Source: CAWUKT01 sp964352215
Lineage (GTDB): Bacteria; Bacteroidota; Bacteroidia; J057; JADKCL01
Direction of reading: 5' to 3'
Assembly: GCA_964352215.1 (NCBI GenBank)
Contig: CAYGRE010000002.1
Location: 118,615 to 182,614 of the forward strand
Length of the DNA stretch: 64,000 nt
A model generated the notes under the pieces. That model saw only the letters and a list, made by a program, of their open reading frames with translations, had not been told where the DNA came from and ran no database searches. The translations under genes were made by a program, and so were the position numbers. Below are positions 24,603 through 33,658 of the stretch, in pieces (position 1 is the first letter of the stretch; the number at the start of each line of letters is the position of its first letter).

Positions 24603-26438
24603 ATGGGAGAAATTTCAAATAAATTGACCTCTCGTTTATCAGCCTCTTTCCTGTCCAGCCCCTGGATGGGACATGCTTATTTTCTCATCATGGCCCTGCT
24701 TTCGATCTTCCTGTTTGAATACCGGATGATCAATGTTGACTCATCGTATTATTCCTTCGGCATGCTCTTCGATGAGGATTTCAGCATCGCCCACTACCGC
24801 TACGGTGCCTTCATCACCCAGGTGATTCCACTGGCATTGATCAAAGCCGGGGCCTCCCTAAAGGTGGTTCTGATCGCTTATTCCCTGTCTTTCACCCTGA
24901 TCCACTACCTCTGCTGGTTGTTTGCCCATTATGTGGCCCGGCAGGCAGCGGCTGCCTGGACCGTGATCTTCCTGCAACTGCTGGTCTGGGATGCCACCTA
25001 CTTCTGGCCGGTATCTGAGGTCTTCCTGACCCTGGTATATTGTGCCACCTTTTTTGCCTGGATGCGAGGCGGGAAGAGCAGATATTTGTTGACCTACCTT
25101 TTCCCGGTACCGCTGTTCGTACTGCTGATTCTGTTTACCCATCCCATCGCCCTGGCTCCCCTGGCATTCATGCTCGGATATGAGGCGTTTTCCCTGGACC
25201 GCAGCCAGTGGAAGCGATTTGCCGCCCTGCTGCTCACAGTGGGAGCCTCCATTCTGCTCTGGCGGGCCATCAGGCCCCCACCTTCCGAATACGACATCGC
25301 CCAGGCCAGCAACCTGGAAAATTTCCGGGAAATCCTGCAAAGCTTCTGGAGCAGAAGTGGCCCGATCCAGCTGAGAAACCTCCTGACGCGGGACCTTCAG
25401 ATCATGCTCTACTTTAATGCCATTGTCCTCGCGGCCTTGCTGCTGTTGGGGAAATGGAAGAAAGCCATCCTGCTCCTGGGTGGACTGGTCACCTACGGCA
25501 CCTTGGTGGGAATTGTCTACCAGGCAGGGGACTCCAACCTGATCCTGGAAAATATTTGTGGTCCTTTTGCCCTCTTTGGCAGCATCTTTTTTCTGCTGGA
25601 TGTTTTACCCCGCATCCCGGTGCGCTGGACTCATACTGCCATCCTCCTTTTGCTCGGCCTGCTACTGGCGACCAGGGTATGGCAACGCAAGCGCCACCTG
25701 GACTACAAATTCTACTGGCTTGACAATATGTATGCGTACAGCCAGGAGCTTGGACAATACAAACTGGTCATTGACGAAGACCGCATCAACACCAACCGGT
25801 ACGGGGTCCCTTGGGCCATGGCGATTGAATCCACCATCTACACAACATTGCGCGGAGCAGCACATCCGCTTCAGATATTTCCAGCACCTGAGCCGGCGCT
25901 TCTCACCGATCACCCCGACGCTCAGAATCTATTCCCCTGCGTCTCCTTTGCACGTTTAAGGGCTATCCCCGATCCCCCCAACCAGTACTTTAATTTTCAG
26001 CGGGGTCCCATCATATATGTAAACGAAGACATCCCCTACCCCGAAGACCTGAGCGAAGGCTACCTGAAACCGGAGATGTTTGAGATTGAGATTTTAGGAA
26101 TTTCGGAGAATGGGGTACCTGAGCTGCGCAACGGAGTGGTCAATGACCTCCAGGTTAAAATAACCAACAACAGTCCTTTGGTTATGGTTTCTGCAACAGA
26201 TTCTCGTAACTTATTTTCGGTGGGGCACCGATTCGATGCCCCGAACACAGCAAGCGATTCAAATACAGAAGTAATATCAAAACTACAGGTGAATATCCCA
26301 CCTGGAAAAAGCTATGTCTACAATATGGAAGTGGTCCCCACTGGGGGGCAAGATGATTTCAGACTAAGAATAGAATTGCATCATTGGTTGTTTCAAGGTC
26401 AAAAAACAGGAAAGACCTGGTCCGCACGTATTCGCTGA
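24603..26438 (+). CDS. Large polytopic membrane protein with soluble C-terminus, function unknown
   Basis: A 611-residue protein. Residues about 22-360 hold roughly ten hydrophobic helices (for example FLIMALLSIFLFEYRMI and LLTYLFPVPLFVLLILF). Thereafter ~240 residues are soluble and end in a beta-rich, possibly Ig-like section (LQVKITNNSPLVMVSA). The architecture resembles GT-C enzymes and O-antigen-type membrane proteins, but the first loop (NVDSSYYSFGMLFDEDFS) is not a canonical catalytic motif. It is divergent from the GT-C-like gene and ends 3 bases from the convergent pdxJ stop. I do not assign an activity. Confidence 0.7.
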   Translation: MGEISNKLTSRLSASFLSSPWMGHAYFLIMALLSIFLFEYRMINVDSSYYSFGMLFDEDFSIAHYRYGAFITQVIPLALIKAGASLKVVLIAYSLSFTLIHYLCWLFAHYVARQAAAAWTVIFLQLLVWDATYFWPVSEVFLTLVYCATFFAWMRGGKSRYLLTYLFPVPLFVLLILFTHPIALAPLAFMLGYEAFSLDRSQWKRFAALLLTVGASILLWRAIRPPPSEYDIAQASNLENFREILQSFWSRSGPIQLRNLLTRDLQIMLYFNAIVLAALLLLGKWKKAILLLGGLVTYGTLVGIVYQAGDSNLILENICGPFALFGSIFFLLDVLPRIPVRWTHTAILLLLGLLLATRVWQRKRHLDYKFYWLDNMYAYSQELGQYKLVIDEDRINTNRYGVPWAMAIESTIYTTLRGAAHPLQIFPAPEPALLTDHPDAQNLFPCVSFARLRAIPDPPNQYFNFQRGPIIYVNEDIPYPEDLSEGYLKPEMFEIEILGISENGVPELRNGVVNDLQVKITNNSPLVMVSATDSRNLFSVGHRFDAPNTASDSNTEVISKLQVNIPPGKSYVYNMEVVPTGGQDDFRLRIELHHWLFQGQKTGKTWSARIR

Positions 26439-26441
26439 TTA

Positions 26442-27155
26442 TTATCCCAGACATTGCTGGTATGCCTTAACGGCTGCTTCGTAGCCAATGTACAAGGCAT
26501 CACATACCAGGGCATGCCCTATGGAAACCTCTTCAAGATGAGGAACATGATCATTGAACCATGCCAGGTTATTGAGATCGAGGTCATGGCCGGCATTTAC
26601 ACCCAACCCGAGCTCATGGGCACGCAGTGCTGCCTGACGGAAGGGAGCGACGGCTGCTTCCCGGTCTTTCAGGTAACCGATCGCATAAGGTTCGGTATAC
26701 AACTCGATGCGGTCAGCCCCCGTTTCGCGGGCACCTTCCACCATGCGCAAGTCAGTGCCACAAAAGATCGAAACCCGGATTCCGTGACTCTTGAGCCTGG
26801 CCACGACATCCAGCAATTGGGATTTTTGACCGACGGTATCCCATCCAGCGTTTGAAGTCAGCACCCCGGGAGGATCAGGAACCAGCGTACACTGGGCAGG
26901 ACTGACCTCTTCCACCAGTTGGAGGAAATCTTCGGAGGGATACCCTTCAATGTTGAATTCCACCTCGATTGCTTCAGCAATCTCAAACACGTCACTGCGC
27001 CGGATGTGGCGTTCGTCTGGCCGGGGGTGCACTGTAATCCCATCCGCCCCAAACCGGACGGCATCTACCGCAGCTTTCCGCACGTCGGGATTGTTTCCCC
27101 CACGGGAGTTGCGAAGCGTTGCAAACTTGTTCACATTGACAGAGAGAAAAGTCAT
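26442..27155 (-). CDS. pdxJ: Pyridoxine 5'-phosphate synthase
   Basis: A 237-residue TIM-barrel enzyme that condenses 1-deoxy-D-xylulose 5-phosphate with 3-amino-2-oxopropyl phosphate to pyridoxine 5'-phosphate, the last ring-forming step of DXP-dependent vitamin B6 synthesis. Seen: LSVNVNKFATLRNSRGG at the N-terminus, GADGITVHPRPDERHI, EFNIEGYP, CTLVPDPPGVLTSNAGWD, DRIELYTEPYA, and GLGVNAGHDLDLNNL near the C-terminus. I chose ATG 27155; the longer frame to 27236 runs through the promoter. No other pdx genes are adjacent. Confidence 0.97.
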   Translation of the reverse strand: MTFLSVNVNKFATLRNSRGGNNPDVRKAAVDAVRFGADGITVHPRPDERHIRRSDVFEIAEAIEVEFNIEGYPSEDFLQLVEEVSPAQCTLVPDPPGVLTSNAGWDTVGQKSQLLDVVARLKSHGIRVSIFCGTDLRMVEGARETGADRIELYTEPYAIGYLKDREAAVAPFRQAALRAHELGLGVNAGHDLDLNNLAWFNDHVPHLEEVSIGHALVCDALYIGYEAAVKAYQQCLG

Positions 27156-27159
27156 AGTG

Positions 27160-27187
27160 CAAAGATAAAGGAAAGCCCTAAATACAA
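27160..27187 (-). promoter_or_regulatory. Promoter of pdxJ
   Basis: On the minus strand: TTG (27187-27185), a 17-base spacer, then TATCTTTG (27167-27160), a full match to TAnnTTTG. The box ends 4 bases before the ATG at 27155, so the transcript would be leaderless or nearly so. Confidence 0.6.
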
Positions 27188-27333
27188 GCGTAAGACATTT
27201 TTTAATGTATAACCAACCCGAGCGAAATAACCCCAACCTGAGCTAGTTAAACTATACATAATCAAGGGCTAAGCCCTCAGCGACCACCCAAAATTGTATC
27301 TTTATTGTAGTCTAATCTTTAATACGAAATGCT

Positions 27334-27636
27334 ATGCGAATTTTTATTTTATCTGCACTGGTAGCTCTTTGTTCAGCTCTTCCAATGCGTACCCAAGCTA
27401 CTTCTCTTCAGTCCAACCTCTCGATCTCTCAACACGTCAGTGTCCCGATCCATCACGACCTTTTAGAACGGATCATACGGCACCTACAACAAAATGAAGG
27501 AATGGATTATGACAAGCTCTGTGAATTCTGGTGTGAAGGCAGTATGCAAATCACTAAAATTCCGGTTGGTTACTTAATCTCGGTACCGAACGACAATGGG
27601 GGAGTCGTGATCATCTCTGTGATCGATGACCTCTAA
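27334..27636 (+). CDS. Small secreted hypothetical protein
   Basis: A 100-residue protein with a signal peptide (MRIFILSALVALCSALPMRTQA) and a ~78-residue mature part (CEFWCEG with two cysteines, then VGYLISVPNDNGGVVIISVI). No family recognised. A weak promoter-like pair (TTG near 27293 and TAATCTTT near 27310) lies upstream. Its stop overlaps the convergent gene's stop by 4 bases. Confidence 0.55.
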   Translation: MRIFILSALVALCSALPMRTQATSLQSNLSISQHVSVPIHHDLLERIIRHLQQNEGMDYDKLCEFWCEGSMQITKIPVGYLISVPNDNGGVVIISVIDDL

Positions 27637-29153
27637 AGGATCTGCTTCATCTCATTTTTGATCCCTTGCCTCTGGTCTTGAAACACCTGCCACATGGAAG
27701 CAGCATGTGCTTTTGATTCAAGCCAGGGGCGGAGATCAAAAACTTTGGTTGTCAAAACCTCTTTCGGATTGCCACAGTAAGAATCATATTCTTCAACTCC
27801 CTGCTTCCATACCTGCAAGGCCTCCTTCTGATTGGCTGCATTCATCATTTTTACTACCCAACGACTGGCAAAAAGGGGGTAGTTCTTTTCTTGTGCCCTG
27901 GCAGAACGCACCAGCGTCCGTTGGAGTGGGTCCAGCACTTCGGCGTTGCCAAGTTCGTAATTGCACAACAGGCGCAAAGCATCGACGGACCAATTGAGTT
28001 CTTCCCAGTGAGACCGTTTTGCGGCACGGATCGCGGTGACCGCCTCAAGTGCCTGGGCGTATGCTCCATGCAGAAAGAAGACGGTGGCGCATCCAAAGTA
28101 GTAGGTGGGCAATTCCCCCTCGCTGAATATCCCGGTATGCTCAAGCACCAGAGAATACCCCTTACTTGCCATCTCCAGGTTTCCCTGGGTCTGGGCCACA
28201 GATATTAAGGACTTGGTCTGATGGTAGGTCTTAAGTTCTTCCTCCCGTGGATTGCTCACGGGCACCGAACCCAGGGCAAAAGTGGATTTGAGCGCGATCT
28301 GGTCGGCCCCGGTTTCCAGTGCAAGACGAATCAGGATGGACAATTCCTTGATCAAAAGAGCATTTTTCAGAAAAACAGGAGCGCTCTCCAGTCTACGAAC
28401 AAGATCTTCCTGGAATTGGACCGCTTTGTGATAATCCTGTTTCAGAATCTCGAGGCTTACCCGAACCTTTCCGGACAGTATCAGGCCTTTTGCACCGATG
28501 GTTGGAATCTCTTCCAGCTTGGATTGAAAAGACTTATAATGAAAGAGATGGTCTCCAAAATTTTCCTGAAGGTGGTGCTTCACCTTCCTTTGCAGGTCCA
28601 AAAGCATATCCCAGGACTGCAGTGCACCACGGATTTCCTCAGCAGCAGGCACTCCCTCGGGAAGGGGTAAATCCAGCCGGTATGCTTCCTTCAGCTCTTC
28701 CCGAAAACGGTGCAGATAAGCCAACACTGGCCAGTCTTTCCGTTCACAGGCTTCCAACATACATGCTTCCAACCTCTTACGACCTTGCTCGACCGCATTT
28801 AGCTCTATGGCTTGCAGGACATAAGACCTGACTGACCCTCTTGAACCGTTGAAATAGACCATGCTTTGAATAAGCTTATCGGTCAGGATTTCACGGTTTT
28901 GGTAATACTTGCTCGAATTTTGGAACAGCTTCCCTCTGATCCCTTTTTCTTCATACGATCTAAAGGCCTGCATCCGTTCAAAGAGGGTATAATAATTCGG
29001 ATTGGATCCTTTTCTGGCGTCCACAAAACGGGAGAAATTGGCTTTTTGTTGCTTGGAAAGCGATTGCACCAAATTAAACAAGCCTTCTCCTGTCATGCTG
29101 CTTTTCGATATCTGTATGAAATTGAATGATCTGCTAACCAACCAGTTGGACAT
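27633..29153 (-). CDS. Alpha-helical repeat protein (paralogue of 35048-36505), function unknown
   Basis: A 506-residue soluble protein, almost wholly helical, with no signal peptide. It opens with FNLVQSLSKQQKANFSRFVD and continues with TPR-like helix pairs in the second half. A similar size, N-terminal theme (a short helical 'do not exceed' segment followed by KLFQNSSKYYQNREILTDKL) and composition are seen in the gene at 35048-36505, so the two look like distant paralogues. Such proteins are abundant in Saprospiraceae genomes and have no known function. ATG 29096 (MTGEGLFNL) is an alternative start that removes 19 residues. Confidence 0.75.
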   Translation of the reverse strand: MSNWLVSRSFNFIQISKSSMTGEGLFNLVQSLSKQQKANFSRFVDARKGSNPNYYTLFERMQAFRSYEEKGIRGKLFQNSSKYYQNREILTDKLIQSMVYFNGSRGSVRSYVLQAIELNAVEQGRKRLEACMLEACERKDWPVLAYLHRFREELKEAYRLDLPLPEGVPAAEEIRGALQSWDMLLDLQRKVKHHLQENFGDHLFHYKSFQSKLEEIPTIGAKGLILSGKVRVSLEILKQDYHKAVQFQEDLVRRLESAPVFLKNALLIKELSILIRLALETGADQIALKSTFALGSVPVSNPREEELKTYHQTKSLISVAQTQGNLEMASKGYSLVLEHTGIFSEGELPTYYFGCATVFFLHGAYAQALEAVTAIRAAKRSHWEELNWSVDALRLLCNYELGNAEVLDPLQRTLVRSARAQEKNYPLFASRWVVKMMNAANQKEALQVWKQGVEEYDSYCGNPKEVLTTKVFDLRPWLESKAHAASMWQVFQDQRQGIKNEMKQIL

Positions 29154-29287
29154 GAAAAATTAGGCATGAATTTCTTTACTTGCAAATAAACTTGGTTTTG
29201 GGGAACACCGACGGCTGGCTACCTTCATTTGCGAATTATCTGGTGGAATGCCACCACCACTGTTTACACAAAGGCATAAATTAACAT

Positions 29288-29380
29288 TAAGCATTACTAA
29301 ACCGTTCTTTTTTCAACAAAATCCCTATGCTACCCTTGCCATCGAGCAGCAATAGATGGCAAGGTGTAGCATAATGCTTA
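29288..29380. other. Nested inverted repeat, possible structured RNA or terminator
   Basis: Outer arms TAAGCATTA (29288-29296) and TAATGCTTA (29372-29380) pair perfectly. Inner arms 29326-29343 and 29355-29373 form an 18-bp imperfect stem (TATGCTAC...CTTGCCATC with GATGGCAAG...GTAGCATA). Together they make one long hairpin in the 268-base space between a helical protein gene and the exosortase operon. No T-run follows, so simple termination is not certain. The rest of this space shows nothing clear. Confidence 0.6.
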
Positions 29381-29421
29381 CCTCTCTCCCTCCCTAAACC
29401 TTATTATATTATTCCTGGGAA

Positions 29422-30078
29422 CTACTGGGCTTTGGCCGGAACCTTTATCATCCTGGAAAACGCTCCCCAATCATCTTTACGGAAAGTCACCAGTGCCCAG
29501 ATAAAGGTTACCGTCAGAAATGAAACCACGATGTTCTGAACGAAAACCACATTGAGAGCATCCAGGGTACTGCTCCAGAAATCACTGATATCGAGGATGG
29601 CCAATTCCGGGTGCGCATCAATTTCCCATTCCAGTTTTAGCCAGATGCGTGCCATCAGATAAATATGAAAAAAGACGAGGGAAATCCCCGCAGCCCAAAG
29701 CTTTCGCTTGATCGGTACCGGAGATGCTATGATCAGGGAAAGCAGAAAACTGCCCAGCAAATAGCCCCAGTTATGGATACTGAAGTAGACGGTAACTGCT
29801 TTGACAGAGGTTCCTGAGGCAGCAGCCCTTGCGTTTTCCTCCCGGTTGACCATATCGATTGCAGTTTCCAGTCCTTTGCCAAATTGATCACCAGGTTCCC
29901 GAAATTGCACTATTCCATTGGACCAGTTTTCCTGAAAAATCCGGGTACTGAGATTACGGATTACACTCCGGTATCCCTTGGACAACCCGGCCACCTGGCC
30001 GATAATCAAAAAGCCCCCATAACACAGCCCAAAAATGAGGGCCATTCGCAAAAGGGGATTACGTAGAAAGGACGGCAT
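29422..30078 (-). CDS. Exosortase-associated membrane protein
   Basis: A 218-residue protein with about four transmembrane segments (near residues 10-28, 105-125, 128-148 and 180-200) and a periplasmic loop between the first and second. Its start overlaps the end of the exosortase gene by 20 bases, so translation is probably coupled. In Flavobacteria an exosortase (XrtF type) is also followed by a small membrane protein. By position this may play the same accessory part, but I see no sequence motif that proves it. Confidence 0.65.
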   Translation of the reverse strand: MPSFLRNPLLRMALIFGLCYGGFLIIGQVAGLSKGYRSVIRNLSTRIFQENWSNGIVQFREPGDQFGKGLETAIDMVNREENARAAASGTSVKAVTVYFSIHNWGYLLGSFLLSLIIASPVPIKRKLWAAGISLVFFHIYLMARIWLKLEWEIDAHPELAILDISDFWSSTLDALNVVFVQNIVVSFLTVTFIWALVTFRKDDWGAFSRMIKVPAKAQ

Positions 30079-30691
30079 CGTTACTCTTTGGTTTAATTGG
30101 ACTTGATTTGCGGATCCAATAGACCCAGGTCAGGATGGCAAGGATAATGAAGAACATCTGCCAAAATTCAAGATGGAGGAATTCAAAACCTGCGGGCCAG
30201 TAGACATTGGCCAGGTAAAGGGAGATGATGCGAATGAAATTGACCGCCAGCAAAAAAGAAGCGCCAAATAAGATGCCCTTTAACTTGCTTCGCAAGCTGG
30301 CTGGAAAAGCGGCAATGCCTGCTACCAGCAGCATGGTGGGCTCGATCCCGTCGCACCCTTCAAAAATTTCAATGGCAGTCCCCCCTCCAATCAGAGTATT
30401 GCTTATCGCCTCTGTCCCTGCACCAAATATGTTCAGGACAAAAGAAGCGACGGTTGTATTAAGGACATTCCAGCCGTACAGGATATTGTCCTGGAAGAAG
30501 CTGGTATAGAAGATGATGTAAAATGGTACCATCACCGCCAGAAACTTCAGGAGAAAGATCAGGATGGGAGACTTGCTCTGTTGAAAGTCCTTCCACCAGT
30601 GACCCAGTTTCTTGAGCATGGAATTTCCTCCCCCCTTGGATGCAACTTTCCCGGTCTTTTGCTTACGTCGCTTGTCAGCTCTATTTGCCAT
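30059..30691 (-). CDS. Exosortase/archaeosortase family protein
   Basis: A 210-residue polytopic inner-membrane transpeptidase-like protein. It carries the family's three catalytic positions: Cys113 in EGCDGIEP, Arg154 in NFIRI and His173 in FLHLEFW, plus the conserved SLRSKLKG region around 132-139. Exosortases recognise proteins with a short C-terminal sorting signal, cut them and transfer them to an extracellular glycan or lipid. A basic N-terminus (MANRADKRRKQK) precedes the first helix. It sits in a three-gene operon, between a small membrane protein (4-base gap) and the associated membrane protein (overlap). No substrate protein with a PEP-CTERM-like tail was seen in the window. Confidence 0.88.
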   Translation of the reverse strand: MANRADKRRKQKTGKVASKGGGNSMLKKLGHWWKDFQQSKSPILIFLLKFLAVMVPFYIIFYTSFFQDNILYGWNVLNTTVASFVLNIFGAGTEAISNTLIGGGTAIEIFEGCDGIEPTMLLVAGIAAFPASLRSKLKGILFGASFLLAVNFIRIISLYLANVYWPAGFEFLHLEFWQMFFIILAILTWVYWIRKSSPIKPKSNDAVLST

Positions 30692-30695
30692 TGGT

Positions 30696-30944
30696 TCAGT
30701 CTTTTTCTGCAGTTTCCGGGTTGTAAAACATCAGGTGGATGAAATAGGCCAATAAGGCAGCGGCTATGGGCGAGCAGATCGGGTCTGCAGTAGTCAATTC
30801 ATAGTCGAAAAACATGACTGCAATAACAAAGGCTACCGCAGTAGCTGCGAGGACGATAACCCACATCTTCAGGAACAATTTCTTTTCAAATGGGATTGGC
30901 ATGGGGTCTTCAGTTATTGAGAACTCTAAAAAAGGAATATTCAT
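30696..30944 (-). CDS. Small two-helix membrane protein of the exosortase operon
   Basis: An 82-residue protein with two transmembrane helices (about residues 27-45 and 54-72), starting MNIPFLEFSITEDP. I chose ATG 30944 over a TTG 12 bases upstream. It lies 4 bases upstream of the exosortase gene on the same strand. Function unknown; co-transcription suggests an accessory role. Confidence 0.65.
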   Translation of the reverse strand: MNIPFLEFSITEDPMPIPFEKKLFLKMWVIVLAATAVAFVIAVMFFDYELTTADPICSPIAAALLAYFIHLMFYNPETAEKD

Positions 30945-31037
30945 CTGACTTTCCAAGGTTCGTGTCTTTCAAAACCTTAAAACTTGACTTATTCCCTAAA
31001 AACCAATAATTTATTTGCCACTAACATCTGACCACTT

Positions 31038-31715
31038 ATGAAAAAGATTACGACCCTTATTTGCTTAGCTCTTGTATCCCTATTCTCCAGTGGCTTTTCC
31101 CAGTGTGCTGCACTGTTCGAAGTCAGCGGAGCAACCTCTTCTGTATTCTGCTCCGTATCTGGCAGCTCTCAGATTCCAATTACTGTCGCCGCGCTTGGAA
31201 CTGACAGTCTCACCATCACCAATCTGGTCGCCTTGGGAGACAATTATAAGGCCGTCTTGTTCTGCGGTAACGATTCATTCTATGTCTTCAGGCAGGTCAG
31301 CAATGGCCGTGAACTTGAAGCTACCGGACGGAGGGTGTCCTCCATTGTCGCCATGAACATCACCGAATACGACACTGCAACCGGAAACGTTACCCAATCC
31401 TGTTCCGGCACCTACACCGCCCCCCCGGTCAGCATTGATCCCAGCCAGGCGGTGCAACCCTTGATGAGTGTCTCCCCCAACCCAATGGGTGACCGCAGCC
31501 GGGTGATTTTGCGCTCCGATATCATCGACCCAGCTGCTTTCACGCTCCAGCTGCTGGACCTGAATGGCTCCATCGTACACAAGATCGACCAATTACCTGG
31601 GTACAATTTCGAGATCAGCCCCGCTGGACTGAGCCAGGGCCTTTACTTTTTCCAATTGATAGAAGATGGGAAAGTGGTTGAAAGCGGCAAATTGCTCAAG
31701 TACCAGGCGCGGTAA
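31038..31715 (+). CDS. Small secreted protein with T9SS sorting domain
   Basis: A 225-residue protein with signal peptide MKKITTLICLALVSLFSSGFSQ, a short beta-rich body with several cysteines (CAALFEV, FCSVSG, LFCGND, SCSGTY), then the sorting domain from SVSPNPMGDRSRVIL to the end (GLYFFQLIEDGKVVESGKLL). The body has no family I recognise. It is divergent from the exosortase operon. Confidence 0.8.
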   Translation: MKKITTLICLALVSLFSSGFSQCAALFEVSGATSSVFCSVSGSSQIPITVAALGTDSLTITNLVALGDNYKAVLFCGNDSFYVFRQVSNGRELEATGRRVSSIVAMNITEYDTATGNVTQSCSGTYTAPPVSIDPSQAVQPLMSVSPNPMGDRSRVILRSDIIDPAAFTLQLLDLNGSIVHKIDQLPGYNFEISPAGLSQGLYFFQLIEDGKVVESGKLLKYQAR

Positions 31716-31776
31716 TGATCTTCCAAGGTGGTTGATTTCCATCGAAACCGCTTCCAGAAACCGTTCCCGGTGCCAT

Positions 31777-31856
31777 GGTGAAGGGACATCACGGGTTTCC
31801 CGGTGAAGGGACATCACGTTTCCCGGTGAAGGGACATCACGTTTCCCGGTAATGAA
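31777..31856. repeat. Short tandem repeat array, 23-25-bp period
   Basis: Three copies of a 17-base core, GGTGAAGGGACATCACG, start at 31777, 31802 and 31825. They are separated by GGTTTCCC or TTTCCC, and a fourth, partial copy follows at about 31844. Each core has short inverted arms GTGA/TCAC. The array fills the convergent space between two surface-protein genes. Confidence 0.85.
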
Positions 31857-33509
31857 TCACCGCTGAATGCTCACTTTCGGTTGAAATACTTCGGTCCCAG
31901 TTGGGGGAAGAATTCCCTTTGCTGCATCCTCACCATAAAGGGCTGGCATCAGGTATTTCCCTTTTTCACCTTCCCGCTTTTCGATGATGACCTGGCGCTG
32001 ATCCGGATATTGTTGGAAGTAGGGATCATTCCGCTCTGCAACCAGTCCCCAGGAAACCTCCATCCCGGCTGTCCCCCCGGCGATCACAAAACGGCGCCCT
32101 TGTACTTTCTCCTTGATGAATAAGGGCATATAGGCCCCCACAGGAGTTAGCTGGTAACTATACTCCCGGTTGATTCCTTCAAAATAATCTGGCAATTCGA
32201 CCTCCGCTTCGCCATTGGCATCGAATGTAGCGTTGCCCCGGTAATAGTTCAGCACCTCATTGGATTCCATGCTGAAATGACGGAGGTACTTGTTGGCGGG
32301 ATCGTCAGGATGATCGATCTGGAAAGTTTTGGCTCCAGAGGCTCCGAGGGTTCCATTGGAGAAAACCCCATAAGCTCCTCCGACCGATCCCAAATATCTG
32401 TCCTCTCCAACCACTCCCCAATAGCCTACCCCCGCAACTCCGATGCCGTTGCCTGTCCCGATCATATCGAAATTCTCTCCGTAGACCCCAAACCCGGCTA
32501 CATAATTCGTCTCTCCCACGGTGCCATTGAAACCAACCCCACGCACTCCTATGCCCCCATTGGTACGGAGATTGGAGCCGTAAACACCTGCACCTGCGGT
32601 GGCGGTGGCACTGACCTGACCGGACACGCCCCAGGCCGCACCATCCGTATTGCCGACCACCGCAGAAGCCTGGTTGGAGCCAGAATTGGTGATCGCCTGC
32701 ACGGTGGAAAAGGTGGTGGATGCGCCGCTGTTCTCAGCAGCCAGGCAAACTCCAGTACTGGTGTTGTCGAGGTCGAGCACGATGCTGTTGGGAGTTGATG
32801 AAGAGATCTGAACTGCACCTGCATCAGCGGTGATCAACCGACCGGCACCGGCACCTCCCTGGTCATAAGCCTGGTCAAGGGTATTGGCACCGCTCGGCAA
32901 AGTGACACTGTTGCCATTCGAGATCGTCAACGTCTGCCCACTCAGGGTCAGGGTCTGAACCTCATTGTTGGGATCGTTGTCAGCATCGTCCACCTCATCG
33001 GTATAGCTACCACCTCCACTGGAAAGGGTCACCGTATTGCCCGTTTTGCTGATGGTCTGAAGCTCATTGTTGGGATCGTTGTCAGCATCGTCGACCAGAT
33101 CGTTTTCAACGGTGGTAGCGTGGAGGGCATAAGGCACCGCCAGGAGTTGGGTGGTGCCCATCATCGCATAATTACTGCCACCGGTTACGTCCGTTTCAAC
33201 TTGGAGAAAATGCGTATTTCCGCCCCAGTTGATATTGGCAAAGTTCCCGGAAAACAAGGTGCCCCCGCCCACCGGCAAGGTTGCCAAACCAAATTGATTG
33301 GTATTGACGGTATGGGTTTCTGCATACATCACCGTCCCTGAGGCTCCCCCTTCCAGAATACTCAATCGAAAGCTAACGGACTGGTTCTGAATCTGATTGC
33401 CGCCGTTGTCCCGGACCACCGCCTGGTAATTGAAGCGTTCCGGAGCCTGGGCAAGCGCAGTAGATGCCAATAAGAGTAAAAGCGGAAGCAGAATACGTAT
33501 TTTTATCAT
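31857..33509 (-). CDS. Secreted surface protein, tail-fibre/repeat type
   Basis: A 550-residue protein with signal peptide MIKIRILLPLLLLLASTALAQ. The N-terminal domain begins APERFNYQAVVRDNGGNQIQ, the usual opening of a large Bacteroidetes family of surface proteins, and extends to about residue 130. It is followed by two acidic repeats around VDDADNDPNNE (one QT tail each), a long glycine-rich fibre-like section (GGIGVRGVGFNGTVGE, GVYGENF) and a C-terminal domain with DHPDDPANKYLRHFSMES. That last domain resembles the chaperone/attachment part of tail-fibre-like proteins. No T9SS domain is evident. Function unknown, probably structural at the cell surface. Confidence 0.75.
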   Translation of the reverse strand: MIKIRILLPLLLLLASTALAQAPERFNYQAVVRDNGGNQIQNQSVSFRLSILEGGASGTVMYAETHTVNTNQFGLATLPVGGGTLFSGNFANINWGGNTHFLQVETDVTGGSNYAMMGTTQLLAVPYALHATTVENDLVDDADNDPNNELQTISKTGNTVTLSSGGGSYTDEVDDADNDPNNEVQTLTLSGQTLTISNGNSVTLPSGANTLDQAYDQGGAGAGRLITADAGAVQISSSTPNSIVLDLDNTSTGVCLAAENSGASTTFSTVQAITNSGSNQASAVVGNTDGAAWGVSGQVSATATAGAGVYGSNLRTNGGIGVRGVGFNGTVGETNYVAGFGVYGENFDMIGTGNGIGVAGVGYWGVVGEDRYLGSVGGAYGVFSNGTLGASGAKTFQIDHPDDPANKYLRHFSMESNEVLNYYRGNATFDANGEAEVELPDYFEGINREYSYQLTPVGAYMPLFIKEKVQGRRFVIAGGTAGMEVSWGLVAERNDPYFQQYPDQRQVIIEKREGEKGKYLMPALYGEDAAKGILPPTGTEVFQPKVSIQR

Positions 33510-33658
33510 GGGGATTGATTGAGTTCAAGGGTAAATATAGGTGACCAAATATCGGAGGTCATGAAATCATTGGTAGCACAATTTAAGATTTGGGACCGAA
33601 TAATCCAGTCAACCAGGTTGCCCTTTCGATAAATACCCGCACCCGTTATTTTTACAAT

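Noticed and set aside
31777..31856. CRISPR-like repeat
   Set aside because: The period is 23-25 bp with only six to eight identical bases between cores; no spacers.
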